DNA of 64,000 bases from positions 69,120 through 133,119 of the forward strand of contig DEFJ01000025.1 of assembly GCA_002350725.1 (NCBI GenBank), given 5' to 3'. This DNA is from Cyanobacteria bacterium UBA2855. GTDB taxonomy: Bacteria; Cyanobacteriota; Vampirovibrionia; Gastranaerophilales; Gastranaerophilaceae. Each line of letters starts with the position of its first letter. The first letter of the stretch is position 1. Position numbers and translations under genes: made by a program. Shown one piece after another: positions 55,749 through 63,428 of this stretch. A model generated the notes under the pieces. The model worked only from the letters and a program-made list of their open reading frames with translations, was not told the origin of the DNA and made no database searches.

Positions 55749-55951
55749 TAGCTCTGTAGCTCTGTAGGGGTGAAATTCTACACAATAATGAATAACATCC
55801 AATCCGAATTTGTAAATTCGCAAAACACATTAACAAATTCTTCTTTCCCCGTGAGGGGAAGGTATTCATAAAATCTCTCCTTGAAGAGAAAAGGATTTCA
55901 ATTTGAGGCGACAGCCGAAAATTAGAAATTCAAGAGAGGGTAATGATACAA
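55749..55951. repeat. Dispersed palindromic repeat element
   Basis: There is no gene here. A tandem pair of TAGCTCTG (55749-55764) comes first. The palindromic 18-mer TTCCCCGTGAGGGGAAGG (55845-55862) is identical to 9088-9105. CTCTCCTTGAAGAGAA follows, and a 16-mer at 55927-55942 is the exact reverse complement of 21809-21824. This is a third copy of the intergenic element family. Confidence 0.7.
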
Positions 55952-56752
55952 TTAAAATATCTCGTTTTCTGACGGGAATTTACCTGCTTTAACGTCATCA
56001 TTATATTGCTTTGCGCATTCATATATGAGTTTACCCATATCGCCGTATTTTCTTGCAAATTTCGGCTTAAATTCCGGATATTTTCCAAAAACATCATCCG
56101 ATACAAGCACTTGAGCATCACAATATCCGCCTGCCCCACAGGAAATTGTCGGAACTGTTATATTTTCTGTTATATATTTTGCGCTCTCTTCAGGAACCAT
56201 CTCAAGAACAATTGAAAATACTCCCGCTTTTTCCAAATTCTTTGCCTGACGAATTATCTCATCTGCAGCCTCTTTTGTTTTACCCTGAATTTTATAACCG
56301 CCTAATTGGTTTAAAAATTGAGGAGTAAAACCTAAATGCCCCATTACAGGAATTCCGACAGAAGTTAAGCGCTCAATTACGGATACGATATAATCGCTGC
56401 CACCTTCGATTTTTACCCCGTTTGCGCCTGCCCTAATCATTCTACCGCAATTTTTTACGGCATCTTCAATACTTGTGTGATAACTCAAAAACGGCATATC
56501 GGTAACTACAAAAGCTCGACTTGCACCTTTTGCTACAGCACGAGTAAATATCTCCATCTCATCAGCACCAATAGCATTTGTATTTTCATAACCCAAAGCA
56601 ACCATTGCAAGACTATCACCAATTAAAATTATATCAACTCCCGCTTCATCAATGTATTTAGAAGTATAACAATCATATGCTGTCAGTACGGAAAACTTTT
56701 CTCCATTAGCTTTATAATTTTTTATGGTACTTAAAGTTATTTTTTTTGTCAT
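55952..56752 (-). CDS. panB: 3-methyl-2-oxobutanoate hydroxymethyltransferase
   Basis: PanB makes ketopantoate from 2-oxoisovalerate and methylene-THF. From ATG 56752 (266 residues, AAGG site upstream) it shows L-T-A-Y-D-C-Y-T, I-L-I-G-D-S-L-A-M-V-A-L-G-Y, and V-M-G-H-L-G-F-T-P-Q. I-S-C-G-A-G and a C-terminal F-A-R-K-Y-G-D complete the pattern. An earlier in-frame start lies inside yvcK. It is the last gene of the dapB-side run, 11 nt after yvcK. Confidence 0.95.
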   Translation of the reverse strand: MTKKITLSTIKNYKANGEKFSVLTAYDCYTSKYIDEAGVDIILIGDSLAMVALGYENTNAIGADEMEIFTRAVAKGASRAFVVTDMPFLSYHTSIEDAVKNCGRMIRAGANGVKIEGGSDYIVSVIERLTSVGIPVMGHLGFTPQFLNQLGGYKIQGKTKEAADEIIRQAKNLEKAGVFSIVLEMVPEESAKYITENITVPTISCGAGGYCDAQVLVSDDVFGKYPEFKPKFARKYGDMGKLIYECAKQYNDDVKAGKFPSENEIF

Positions 56753-56763
56753 AATAAAATACC

Positions 56764-58101
56764 TTAGTGATGTTTTGAAAATAATGCAGGTTTTGAATTT
56801 TTTATTTCTTTTCTGAACCAATAATATATCGCTCTTGCAACACGATGAGAACTGTGTCTTACAAGACCTTCTTTGCTATCTTCGATTAACTTTTTAGGAA
56901 AAATCTTAACGCCAAGCTTTTTGATATTATCAGTATCGATTTTTACGGGATAAGAGTGAGCCATTTTGTATTTATCCGCTAAATTTGACGGAAGTGAATC
57001 ATTTACAAGCACTGCATCAATAATTTTTCTGCTATTTGCATGCTGCATTAAAGCCTGAATATGATCAGAAACGGCATAGCCGTCAGTTTCTCCCGGTTGA
57101 GTCATTATGTTACACACGTATATCTTTTTAGCAGAAGATGCAACAACCTCTTTGGAAATTTCTTCTATAAGCAAATTAGGAATAACACTTGTATATAAGC
57201 TGCCGGGACCCATAATAATTAAGTCTGCACTTCTTATTGCAAATATTACTTCTTCTAACGCTTTACAGTTGCTTGGGTCAGTAAATAATCGTTTAATTTT
57301 ACCATTTGCCTCAGGAATATTAGATTCGCCTTTAATAATACGTCCGTCTTCCATTTCTGCAACCAGTTTCATATCATCCAATGTTGACGGTAAAACTCTT
57401 CCTCTGATTGATAATACGTTTGAAGATTCTTTTACGGCTCTGACCATATCACCCGTGATTGCACAAAGAGCCGTTAAAAACAGGTTGCCAAAACTGTGAC
57501 CTTCCAAACCCTCACCTGATTTAAAACGATACTGGAACAATTTTGTAACCAAATCCTCGTCATCAGCTAAAGCTGCAATACAATTTCGTATATCACCGGG
57601 AGGTAAAACACCCATTTCTTCACGTAATCTGCCTGAACTACCACCGTCATCACCGACAGTAACAACTGCGGTAATATTATTGGTAATGTGTTTAATACCT
57701 TTCAGCAACATTGAAAGACCCGTTCCGCCGCCTATTGCAACTATTTTAGGTCCACGGTTAAGCTTTCTTCTGCGATATAGCGCCTCTAAGATTGTTTCAT
57801 TGTCTTTTCCGTTATTTAAGTCCAATATTGACAAATTCGTTTTCTGCCATCCCTTGAAAAACAAGGCTGCACCAAACATTACAATTGCAAACGCAATCCA
57901 TTCCGTTGAAACTTTTGATGCGAATTTTTTAACAAATTCCATCAGGTAAAAAATTGGTCTGATATCACATAAGATTAATAATCCTATCGCCATAAATACA
58001 GCTCCAAAGAATATTAATATAAACCATCTTTTTACTTGTAATCCGGGGATTAACCATCCTGCCTCTTTCGGCATCTTCATATTATCCGTAAATTTACTCA
58101 T
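56764..58101 (-). CDS. yvcK: Membrane-anchored YvcK/CofD-family protein
   Basis: YvcK proteins bind UDP-sugars and control carbon use and cell-wall precursor supply. Here 445 residues from ATG 58101 include two N-terminal TMs (about 23-44 and 57-75). The Rossmann core has V-A-I-G-G-G-T-G-L-S-M-L-L-K-G, V-T-V-G-D-D-G-G-S-S-G-R-L-R and P-P-G-D-I-R-N-C. The classic Bacillus protein lacks the TMs; cyanobacterial types often have them. It lies 14 nt after pxpA and 11 nt before panB. Confidence 0.9.
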   Translation of the reverse strand: MSKFTDNMKMPKEAGWLIPGLQVKRWFILIFFGAVFMAIGLLILCDIRPIFYLMEFVKKFASKVSTEWIAFAIVMFGAALFFKGWQKTNLSILDLNNGKDNETILEALYRRRKLNRGPKIVAIGGGTGLSMLLKGIKHITNNITAVVTVGDDGGSSGRLREEMGVLPPGDIRNCIAALADDEDLVTKLFQYRFKSGEGLEGHSFGNLFLTALCAITGDMVRAVKESSNVLSIRGRVLPSTLDDMKLVAEMEDGRIIKGESNIPEANGKIKRLFTDPSNCKALEEVIFAIRSADLIIMGPGSLYTSVIPNLLIEEISKEVVASSAKKIYVCNIMTQPGETDGYAVSDHIQALMQHANSRKIIDAVLVNDSLPSNLADKYKMAHSYPVKIDTDNIKKLGVKIFPKKLIEDSKEGLVRHSSHRVARAIYYWFRKEIKNSKPALFSKHH

Positions 58102-58115
58102 TCTCTTTATCCCAA

Positions 58116-58910
58116 TTATTCTACCCAACCGGAGTTGCACGCATTTTTGTAATTAACAGGGACAGGAACAATTAAATCCTTTGCCTGTTTTATTAAAGCA
58201 CCTGCATTTGATATTTTATTTGAAAAGTGTATTGTATCAGCTTCTATAGTAGTTCGTCCGCCGGCGACATTATCTATTTGAGAAGTTGCAAGAAGATTTT
58301 TTAATCTGTTCAACGAACCGAAAATATTTTCAACATCAGGTCTTGAAAAGTCAATTGTTCCATCAACATTATAATTCTTTTCAAGATAAATCTCTTGCGC
58401 TATCGGGAGATTTACATATTCTCCGACTTTGCGTGTAACTTCACCTGATGCCCCATAGTAAACCAACCACTGCGAACATTTCTTGATAGCTTTTGCAATC
58501 GCACACGCAAAACTAAAATCTTCAGCAGCCTGTCTGTACATTGCACCATGCGGTCTGACGTGCTCAATTTCCAATTTATAAGTTTTTGCAAAAGACATCA
58601 ATGCACCGACCTGATACACAACAAGAGCCTCTATTTCATCTTCGCTCAATTGCATATGACGATAACCGAAACCCTGAATATCATGAAAACCTATGTGAGC
58701 ACCCACAACAACATTTTTTTCTTTTGCTTTTAACAAAGCCTCACGAATAGACATCGGATCTCCTGCATGAAATCCGCAAGATATATTTACGGAACTTGCA
58801 TAATCCAACAATGAATATTCCGCATTGTTTTTGTATACACCGAAACTCTGCGCTAAATCTATATTAAAATCAATATTTTCTATCTTTCTTCTCTCAATAG
58901 CCTGTTGCAT
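58116..58910 (-). CDS. pxpA: LamB/YcsF family protein (5-oxoprolinase subunit A-like)
   Basis: PxpA with PxpBC converts 5-oxoproline to glutamate, removing a damage product of glutamine. The 264-residue protein has N-I-D-L-A-Q-S-F-G (in place of the usual N-C-D-L-G-E-S-F-G), V-N-I-S-C-G-F-H-A-G-D-P, V-G-A-H-I-G-F and H-V-R-P-H-G-A-M-Y. The changes at the first motif (C to I, G to A, E to Q) touch conserved positions. pxpB and pxpC are not nearby. The function may therefore differ. Confidence 0.82.
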   Translation of the reverse strand: MQQAIERRKIENIDFNIDLAQSFGVYKNNAEYSLLDYASSVNISCGFHAGDPMSIREALLKAKEKNVVVGAHIGFHDIQGFGYRHMQLSEDEIEALVVYQVGALMSFAKTYKLEIEHVRPHGAMYRQAAEDFSFACAIAKAIKKCSQWLVYYGASGEVTRKVGEYVNLPIAQEIYLEKNYNVDGTIDFSRPDVENIFGSLNRLKNLLATSQIDNVAGGRTTIEADTIHFSNKISNAGALIKQAKDLIVPVPVNYKNACNSGWVE

Positions 58911-59017
58911 AAAATTTCCCTATTCTGTCCGCATTAATACAAAGGACATTTATTACTATAAGATTATACTTCCAAAATTTTTTTATGGAAGTATCTTTAC
59001 AAAAGTTTTATCTGTTT

Positions 59018-59767
59018 TTACATTATATTTTCCAAACCGTATATAAATTCATCATGTTCGGATATATGTTTGATTGCGAGCATAACACCGCCCATGTAGC
59101 ATTTTCTGTCAATTGAATCATGTCTGATTTTCAAAATTTGACCGTCAGAACCGAATAACACCTCCTGAGAAGCTACGTATCCCGGCATTCTGACAGAATG
59201 TACATGAATATTATTGTATGAAATTCCCCCTCTTGAACCTTGAATAGTTTCTTTTTCCGGACAATTACCTTTTGTAAAATCTTCATTTTCCTCAGACATC
59301 ATCAATGCTGTTTTTATTGAAGTTCCTGATGGTGCATCTTTCTTTTGGTTGTGATGAAGTTCGATAATTTCTGCATTATCAAAATATTTCGAAGCCAACT
59401 TTGCGAATTTCATCATTAAAACAGCTCCTGTTGAAAAGTTTGGAGCAATCAAACAGCCTAAACCCTTTTCAACAGATAATTTTTTTAAATAGGAGATTTC
59501 CTCATCCTTTAAGCCTGTTGTTCCAATGACAGGTTTTATCCCGTTATTCAAACAATATTTAGCATTTTCAAAAATCGATGCCGGTTGTGTAAAATCAACC
59601 AATATATCTATTTTTACGGCATTTTTAGCTTCTTCAATTGTTTTAAATGTGTCATTACCTGCAATATCAATTCGTGCAACAAGCTCTGTTTCATTACAAT
59701 TTTCAACCGCAGAACATACCTCTTTACCCATCTTACCTAATGCACCGCATACTGCAACCCTAATCAT
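59018..59767 (-). CDS. dapB: 4-hydroxy-tetrahydrodipicolinate reductase
   Basis: DapB acts in diaminopimelate and lysine synthesis. The 249-residue protein shows V-C-G-A-L-G-K-M-G, the V-D-F-T-Q-P segment, G-T-T-G, A-P-N-F-S-T-G-A, and E-L-H-H-N-Q-K-K-D-A-P-S-G-T, which holds the catalytic His pair and Lys. It is complete. pxpA follows after 107 nt, and could be cotranscribed. Confidence 0.95.
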   Translation of the reverse strand: MIRVAVCGALGKMGKEVCSAVENCNETELVARIDIAGNDTFKTIEEAKNAVKIDILVDFTQPASIFENAKYCLNNGIKPVIGTTGLKDEEISYLKKLSVEKGLGCLIAPNFSTGAVLMMKFAKLASKYFDNAEIIELHHNQKKDAPSGTSIKTALMMSEENEDFTKGNCPEKETIQGSRGGISYNNIHVHSVRMPGYVASQEVLFGSDGQILKIRHDSIDRKCYMGGVMLAIKHISEHDEFIYGLENIM

Positions 59768-59958
59768 ATATAATCCTCTCTACAATTATTAACAATACAA
59801 TTTTATCATAAATATTTTAAATAATATAAAAATCTGCATATTTATATGCTTGCAAGCAAAAAAATAAATATGTAGGTTGTAATTAATATACCAACAATAA
59901 ATCTGCATATGCAAAACTTTCTGAACGCGAAACAAATCCATTACAGAGATTTTGCGTA

Positions 59959-60264
59959 TTATGATGCTTTTAAATCCAAACTAAGTGTATAACCCAGTCC
60001 GTCTAAAATTTTTGATATTGTGGGTAAAGTAGGAGCTTTAGTTTTACCATGCAATATATCAACAAGGTTTGCTCTGTGCATACCGATTTGCTCTGCAAAT
60101 TCTTTTACTGTTGTTCTTGCTTTTATAACTTGCTCTAATGCACGATAAAATGCACAGTAATCTCCGTCTTCTGCATAGGCTAATATGCTTTCTTTTAAAT
60201 ACATTTGTTGAAATTCACTGTCTTGTAATCTTTGGTTTATATAATCTTCATGTTTAATTGTCAT
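59959..60264 (-). CDS. HigA-type antitoxin (XRE-like HTH)
   Basis: This 101-residue protein carries a C-terminal helix-turn-helix (about 50-95: T-V-K-E-F-A-E-Q-I-G-M-H-R-A-N-L, then P-T-L-P-T-I-S-K-I-L). It matches the addiction-module antidote family encoded after HigB-type toxins. ATG 60264 is chosen for the AAAGGA at correct spacing and overlaps the toxin frame's end by 11 nt. A palindrome at 60617-60632 in the promoter is its probable operator. The toxin partner is broken, so the antitoxin may now be only a repressor. Confidence 0.85.
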   Translation of the reverse strand: MTIKHEDYINQRLQDSEFQQMYLKESILAYAEDGDYCAFYRALEQVIKARTTVKEFAEQIGMHRANLVDILHGKTKAPTLPTISKILDGLGYTLSLDLKAS

Positions 60265-60589
60265 TTTTATCATTCCTTTCTAAATAGTCTTGATAATATT
60301 CATTAGCTTTCTTTATTGTCTGTTTTTGGTTTGATTTATCACTACCTGCCACAATTAAAATAATTACATCATCAAGTTCTTTAAAATATATTCTGTAACC
60401 ACTGCCAAAGTGTAGCCTTAATTCGGAAAGTTTACTATTTTGTAACGGTTTCCAATCACCCTTGTTGCCTTCCTCTAATCTATCAAGCCTGGTTAAAACT
60501 TTAACTTGATAGACAGGACTTAGTTCTTCAAGTCATTCGGTATATGGACACATGCCACTTTCAGTTGTGTAATATTCTAACTGTTTCAT
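60254..60589 (-). pseudogene. HigB/RelE-family toxin with in-frame TGA
   Basis: A single reading frame from ATG 60589 gives M-K-Q-L-E-Y-Y-T-T-E-S-G and P-Y-T-E, then TGA at 60535-60533 (codon 19). It continues with L-E-E-L-S-P-V-Y-Q-V-K-V-L-T-R-L-D, L-R-L-H-F-G-S-G-Y-R-I-Y and L-I-V-A-G-S-D-K to TAA at 60254. This is a phage Gp49/HigB-like mRNA interferase (111 codons). TGA stands where the family has Trp (P-Y-x-x-W-L), so one TGG to TGA change disabled it. All the rest looks intact, which suggests a recent event. Confidence 0.85.
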
Positions 60590-60595
60590 AATTGT

Positions 60596-60632
60596 AGTGT
60601 AGCAAATTTACCACACAAAGTCAATTGACTTT
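60596..60632 (-). promoter_or_regulatory. Promoter and palindromic operator of the HigBA module
   Basis: On the minus strand: -35 TTGACT (60624-60619), 17-nt spacer, -10 TACACT (60601-60596), then 6 nt to ATG 60589, a leaderless layout. The perfect 16-bp palindrome AAAGTCAATTGACTTT (60617-60632) covers the -35 and is well placed for autorepression. Confidence 0.65.
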
Positions 60633-60739
60633 ATTTAGATTTGTAACAAAAAAGCAATTTTTAGTTTGTTTATACTTTATGCATATATGTAGAAGTAATG
60701 TAATAGTGTGTATGTACATGTGAGGCAGGTGAAATTTAG

Positions 60740-61276
60740 ATGAACATTACAGGCGAAACCGGTATATATAACTCATCTACAAGAGAAGGCTATGCGAAAA
60801 ACACAGCCTATAATGTTATGCAACATGACAAACAAGTCAAATCAAGTAATAGTAAAAATCTTGATGAGATTGAATTTGAGAACATAAGATACTCTATGTT
60901 ACAACAAGCAACTAAAGATGAATACATTAAAGACGCAAAAATTTATGCAGATGAAAGCATAAAGGCTCTATCTGATAAAGGTAAAGTATCAAAAGAGGAC
61001 TTTATACCTAAAGATGCTATCCCTGCTATGCGAGAAATGCTTACTAAATTCTTTAATGTAATAGACTTGAATAATGACGGATACATCGACACTAATGAGA
61101 ATACAGCACATGTTATGGTGATGGATTGTGCAAAAATCTCTGACGATTTAAAAACTGTGACAATGGAAACCCCGGACGGTGTAATTGATAGTCATAATAA
61201 AAAGAATATAGACAGGTACATATTAGAAAGTCCTGAACAAGCTCAACAATTACTAAAAGAACAAAATATTGAGTAA
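60740..61276 (+). CDS. EF-hand protein
   Basis: This 178-residue protein has one clear calcium-binding EF-hand loop at 109-120 (D-L-N-N-D-G-Y-I-D-T-N-E). An earlier helix pair, K-G-K-V-S-K-E-D-F, may be a degenerate partner. There is no signal peptide or TM. The rest is helical and charged. AGGTG precedes the ATG. The next gene's ATG is 1 nt past its TAA, so the two are almost surely one transcript and perhaps one functional pair. Its role is unknown; a calcium-responsive partner is a guess. Confidence 0.65.
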   Translation: MNITGETGIYNSSTREGYAKNTAYNVMQHDKQVKSSNSKNLDEIEFENIRYSMLQQATKDEYIKDAKIYADESIKALSDKGKVSKEDFIPKDAIPAMREMLTKFFNVIDLNNDGYIDTNENTAHVMVMDCAKISDDLKTVTMETPDGVIDSHNKKNIDRYILESPEQAQQLLKEQNIE

Positions 61277-61277
61277 A

Positions 61278-62084
61278 ATGATTAAAGTAGATTACATACA
61301 ACATATCCCACAAATAAAGAATACTATATCAACTGTTACAAAACCACTGGAAACATTAACAGAGTGTGCGACAAGTTCTGTCGCTGAATTATCCAAAGCA
61401 GCTTCGGAAGCTGTCACTTCTGCGCAAAAAGCCCTATTATCCGCAAAAGAACATCCTAAATTAAATCTTGATAGCGATGCTGTAAAATATTTTGGACTAA
61501 GAAGCTATGAAGATATGATTAATTCAATGGAGTGGACTTTTACAGATTTATACGTTAATAAACTGGGGTGCCTGAATTTTAACAGACCTGAGATTATTGT
61601 TAATAATTTTAATCGTTATGAAAGCAGATTAGTTTGGTTGTTTGAATGTCTTAGTCCAAATTATGGCTGCGCGAGAATGACATTTGGAGATAAGTGTTTT
61701 GGCGGTCGAACATTTCATACCATAGGTTTTGTGCGTGACAAAGATACTCTATATGTATTGGATTCACTTGGAAATAACGCAGAGTCAAGTCAGGGAATCA
61801 GCGAATTTCATACAATTTTAGAATTTTTGTTATCTGTCAACCAGCAGCAGCAAGGGTTAAAAAATATTATTATGAATAATATTCGTCAGCAATCTTGTAA
61901 TGAAATAACTTGTAATCATTGGTCGTTTGCAAATATAGAAAACCTAATCAAAGCATTAAAATCAGGGAAAATTGTAAAAGATAGCGCGACTTTGGATAGT
62001 GTATTACCTAAAGATATTAACAAAGTTCTTGAAGAACAAATGAACTTTGTATTAGGTAAAAGTTGTAGTATAACACCACAGTAA
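61278..62084 (+). CDS. Probable CE-clan cysteine protease (Ulp/YopJ-like)
   Basis: This 268-residue protein (ATG 61278) carries a spaced set of residues matching the CE clan. His147 lies in F-H-T-I-G-F-V, Asp162 in L-Y-V-L-D-S-L-G, Gln204/205 in I-R-Q-Q-S, and Cys212 in T-C-N-H-W-S-F-A-N-I-E-N-L. In yeast Ulp1 the triad is H514, D531, C580 with Q574; the separations here (15 and 50) are close. This clan includes SUMO/ubiquitin-type proteases and YopJ acetyltransferases, many of them host-directed effectors. The N-terminal 75 residues are helical and Ser/Ala-rich. No signal peptide is present. The start could also be TTG 61269. Confidence 0.6.
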   Translation: MIKVDYIQHIPQIKNTISTVTKPLETLTECATSSVAELSKAASEAVTSAQKALLSAKEHPKLNLDSDAVKYFGLRSYEDMINSMEWTFTDLYVNKLGCLNFNRPEIIVNNFNRYESRLVWLFECLSPNYGCARMTFGDKCFGGRTFHTIGFVRDKDTLYVLDSLGNNAESSQGISEFHTILEFLLSVNQQQQGLKNIIMNNIRQQSCNEITCNHWSFANIENLIKALKSGKIVKDSATLDSVLPKDINKVLEEQMNFVLGKSCSITPQ

Positions 62085-62127
62085 GTCCTCAAGTGAGAAA
62101 TTGTTATATTATAATATACGCTATCAC

Positions 62128-63222
62128 TTACACTGCAAAGCGGAAATGAACCAAATCTCCGTCTTGAACGACATAATCCTTGCCCTCTAAGCGGGTTACA
62201 CCTTTTTCTTTGCAAGCCACGTACGAACCCAATTTAACAAAGTCGTCATACGGAGTAATTTCTGCTCTTATAAAACCTTTTTCAAAATCGGTATGTATTA
62301 CACCTGCGGCTTGAGGAGCTTTTGTACCTGCAATAATAGTCCACGCACGAACTTCTTTTTCTCCCGCAGTAATAAATGTGCGCAAGTTCAACAGATTATA
62401 TACGGTTTTTATCATTCTGTTTATACCGCTGTCATCAATACCGAGTTCTTTCATATAAGCAAGCGCCTCATCACCCAATTCACATAATTCTTCTTCAATT
62501 TTTGCAGAAATTATTACCATTTGAGCGCTGTGAGATTTTGCATATTCTTCAACTTGTTTTGTATAATCGTTTCCGTCTTTTAAATCGTATTCAGACACAT
62601 TAGCCGCATATATTACAGGCTTTGTCATCATTAGATTTAACTGTTTTACAAAAGGAATTTCTTCTTCATTAAATACATCTGAAATATTAATATACAAACC
62701 GTTATTTAAAAGCTCTTTTAGAGTTTGGAGTGCATTATATTCAATTTTTGCATCTTTTTCGCCAGCTTTAAATTGTTTTGAAATTCTTGCTTCACGCTTT
62801 TCAACAGAAGCCAAATCTGCAAGAGCAAGCTCTGTATTAATAGTCGCAATATCATCAAGCGGATTAACCTTGCCTGCAACGTGAATGGTATTCGGATCAT
62901 CAAAACATCTTACTACATGGATAATCGCATCGACTTCTCTTATATTATGCAAAAATTGATTACCCAAACCTTCACCCTTACTTGCGCCTTTTACCAGACC
63001 CGCAATATCTACAAATTCAATTGCTGTCGGAATAATTTGATTTGTTTTACACAGTTTTGCTAAAATTTCCAATCTTTCATCAGGAACATTTACGACTCCG
63101 ACATTCGGTTCAATTGTACAAAACGGATAATTTGCACTTTGCGCATTTTTTGCACTCGTCAAAGCATTAAATAAAGTTGATTTTCCGACATTCGGAAGTC
63201 CTACAATACCTGTTCTTAGCAT
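62128..63222 (-). CDS. ychF: Ribosome-associated ATPase/GTPase YchF
   Basis: This OBG-family protein binds ribosomes and prefers ATP. The 364-residue length, Walker A (G-L-P-N-V-G-K-S-T), G2/G3-like D-I-A-G-L-V-K-G-A-S-K-G-E-G-L-G-N and the C-terminal TGS domain (V-Q-D-G-D-L-V-H-F-R-F) are all typical. It is complete and stands alone. The short gap to the protease gene holds an AT palindrome but no clear terminator. Confidence 0.95.
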   Translation of the reverse strand: MLRTGIVGLPNVGKSTLFNALTSAKNAQSANYPFCTIEPNVGVVNVPDERLEILAKLCKTNQIIPTAIEFVDIAGLVKGASKGEGLGNQFLHNIREVDAIIHVVRCFDDPNTIHVAGKVNPLDDIATINTELALADLASVEKREARISKQFKAGEKDAKIEYNALQTLKELLNNGLYINISDVFNEEEIPFVKQLNLMMTKPVIYAANVSEYDLKDGNDYTKQVEEYAKSHSAQMVIISAKIEEELCELGDEALAYMKELGIDDSGINRMIKTVYNLLNLRTFITAGEKEVRAWTIIAGTKAPQAAGVIHTDFEKGFIRAEITPYDDFVKLGSYVACKEKGVTRLEGKDYVVQDGDLVHFRFAV

Positions 63223-63428
63223 TTTAATTCCCTCTTAAAACTATTTATTATCCTGATTTTATCTAAAAGCCAACGGTTTGTAAAGAGGAGACATTTAAAA
63301 GACACAAAAAAGTTTTTTATTAAACTTTTGATATAATGTAAACTTTTCTTCATATACTAACAAAAAATAGGTTGATGTTTTTTTATACATAGTATATTAT
63401 TAAAAACGATGATGAAAGGTAGTGTGTA

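Noticed and set aside
62085..62127. AT-rich palindrome as a terminator between the protease gene and ychF
   Set aside because: The stem is almost all A-T with no T-tract placed for either gene, so the support is too weak.
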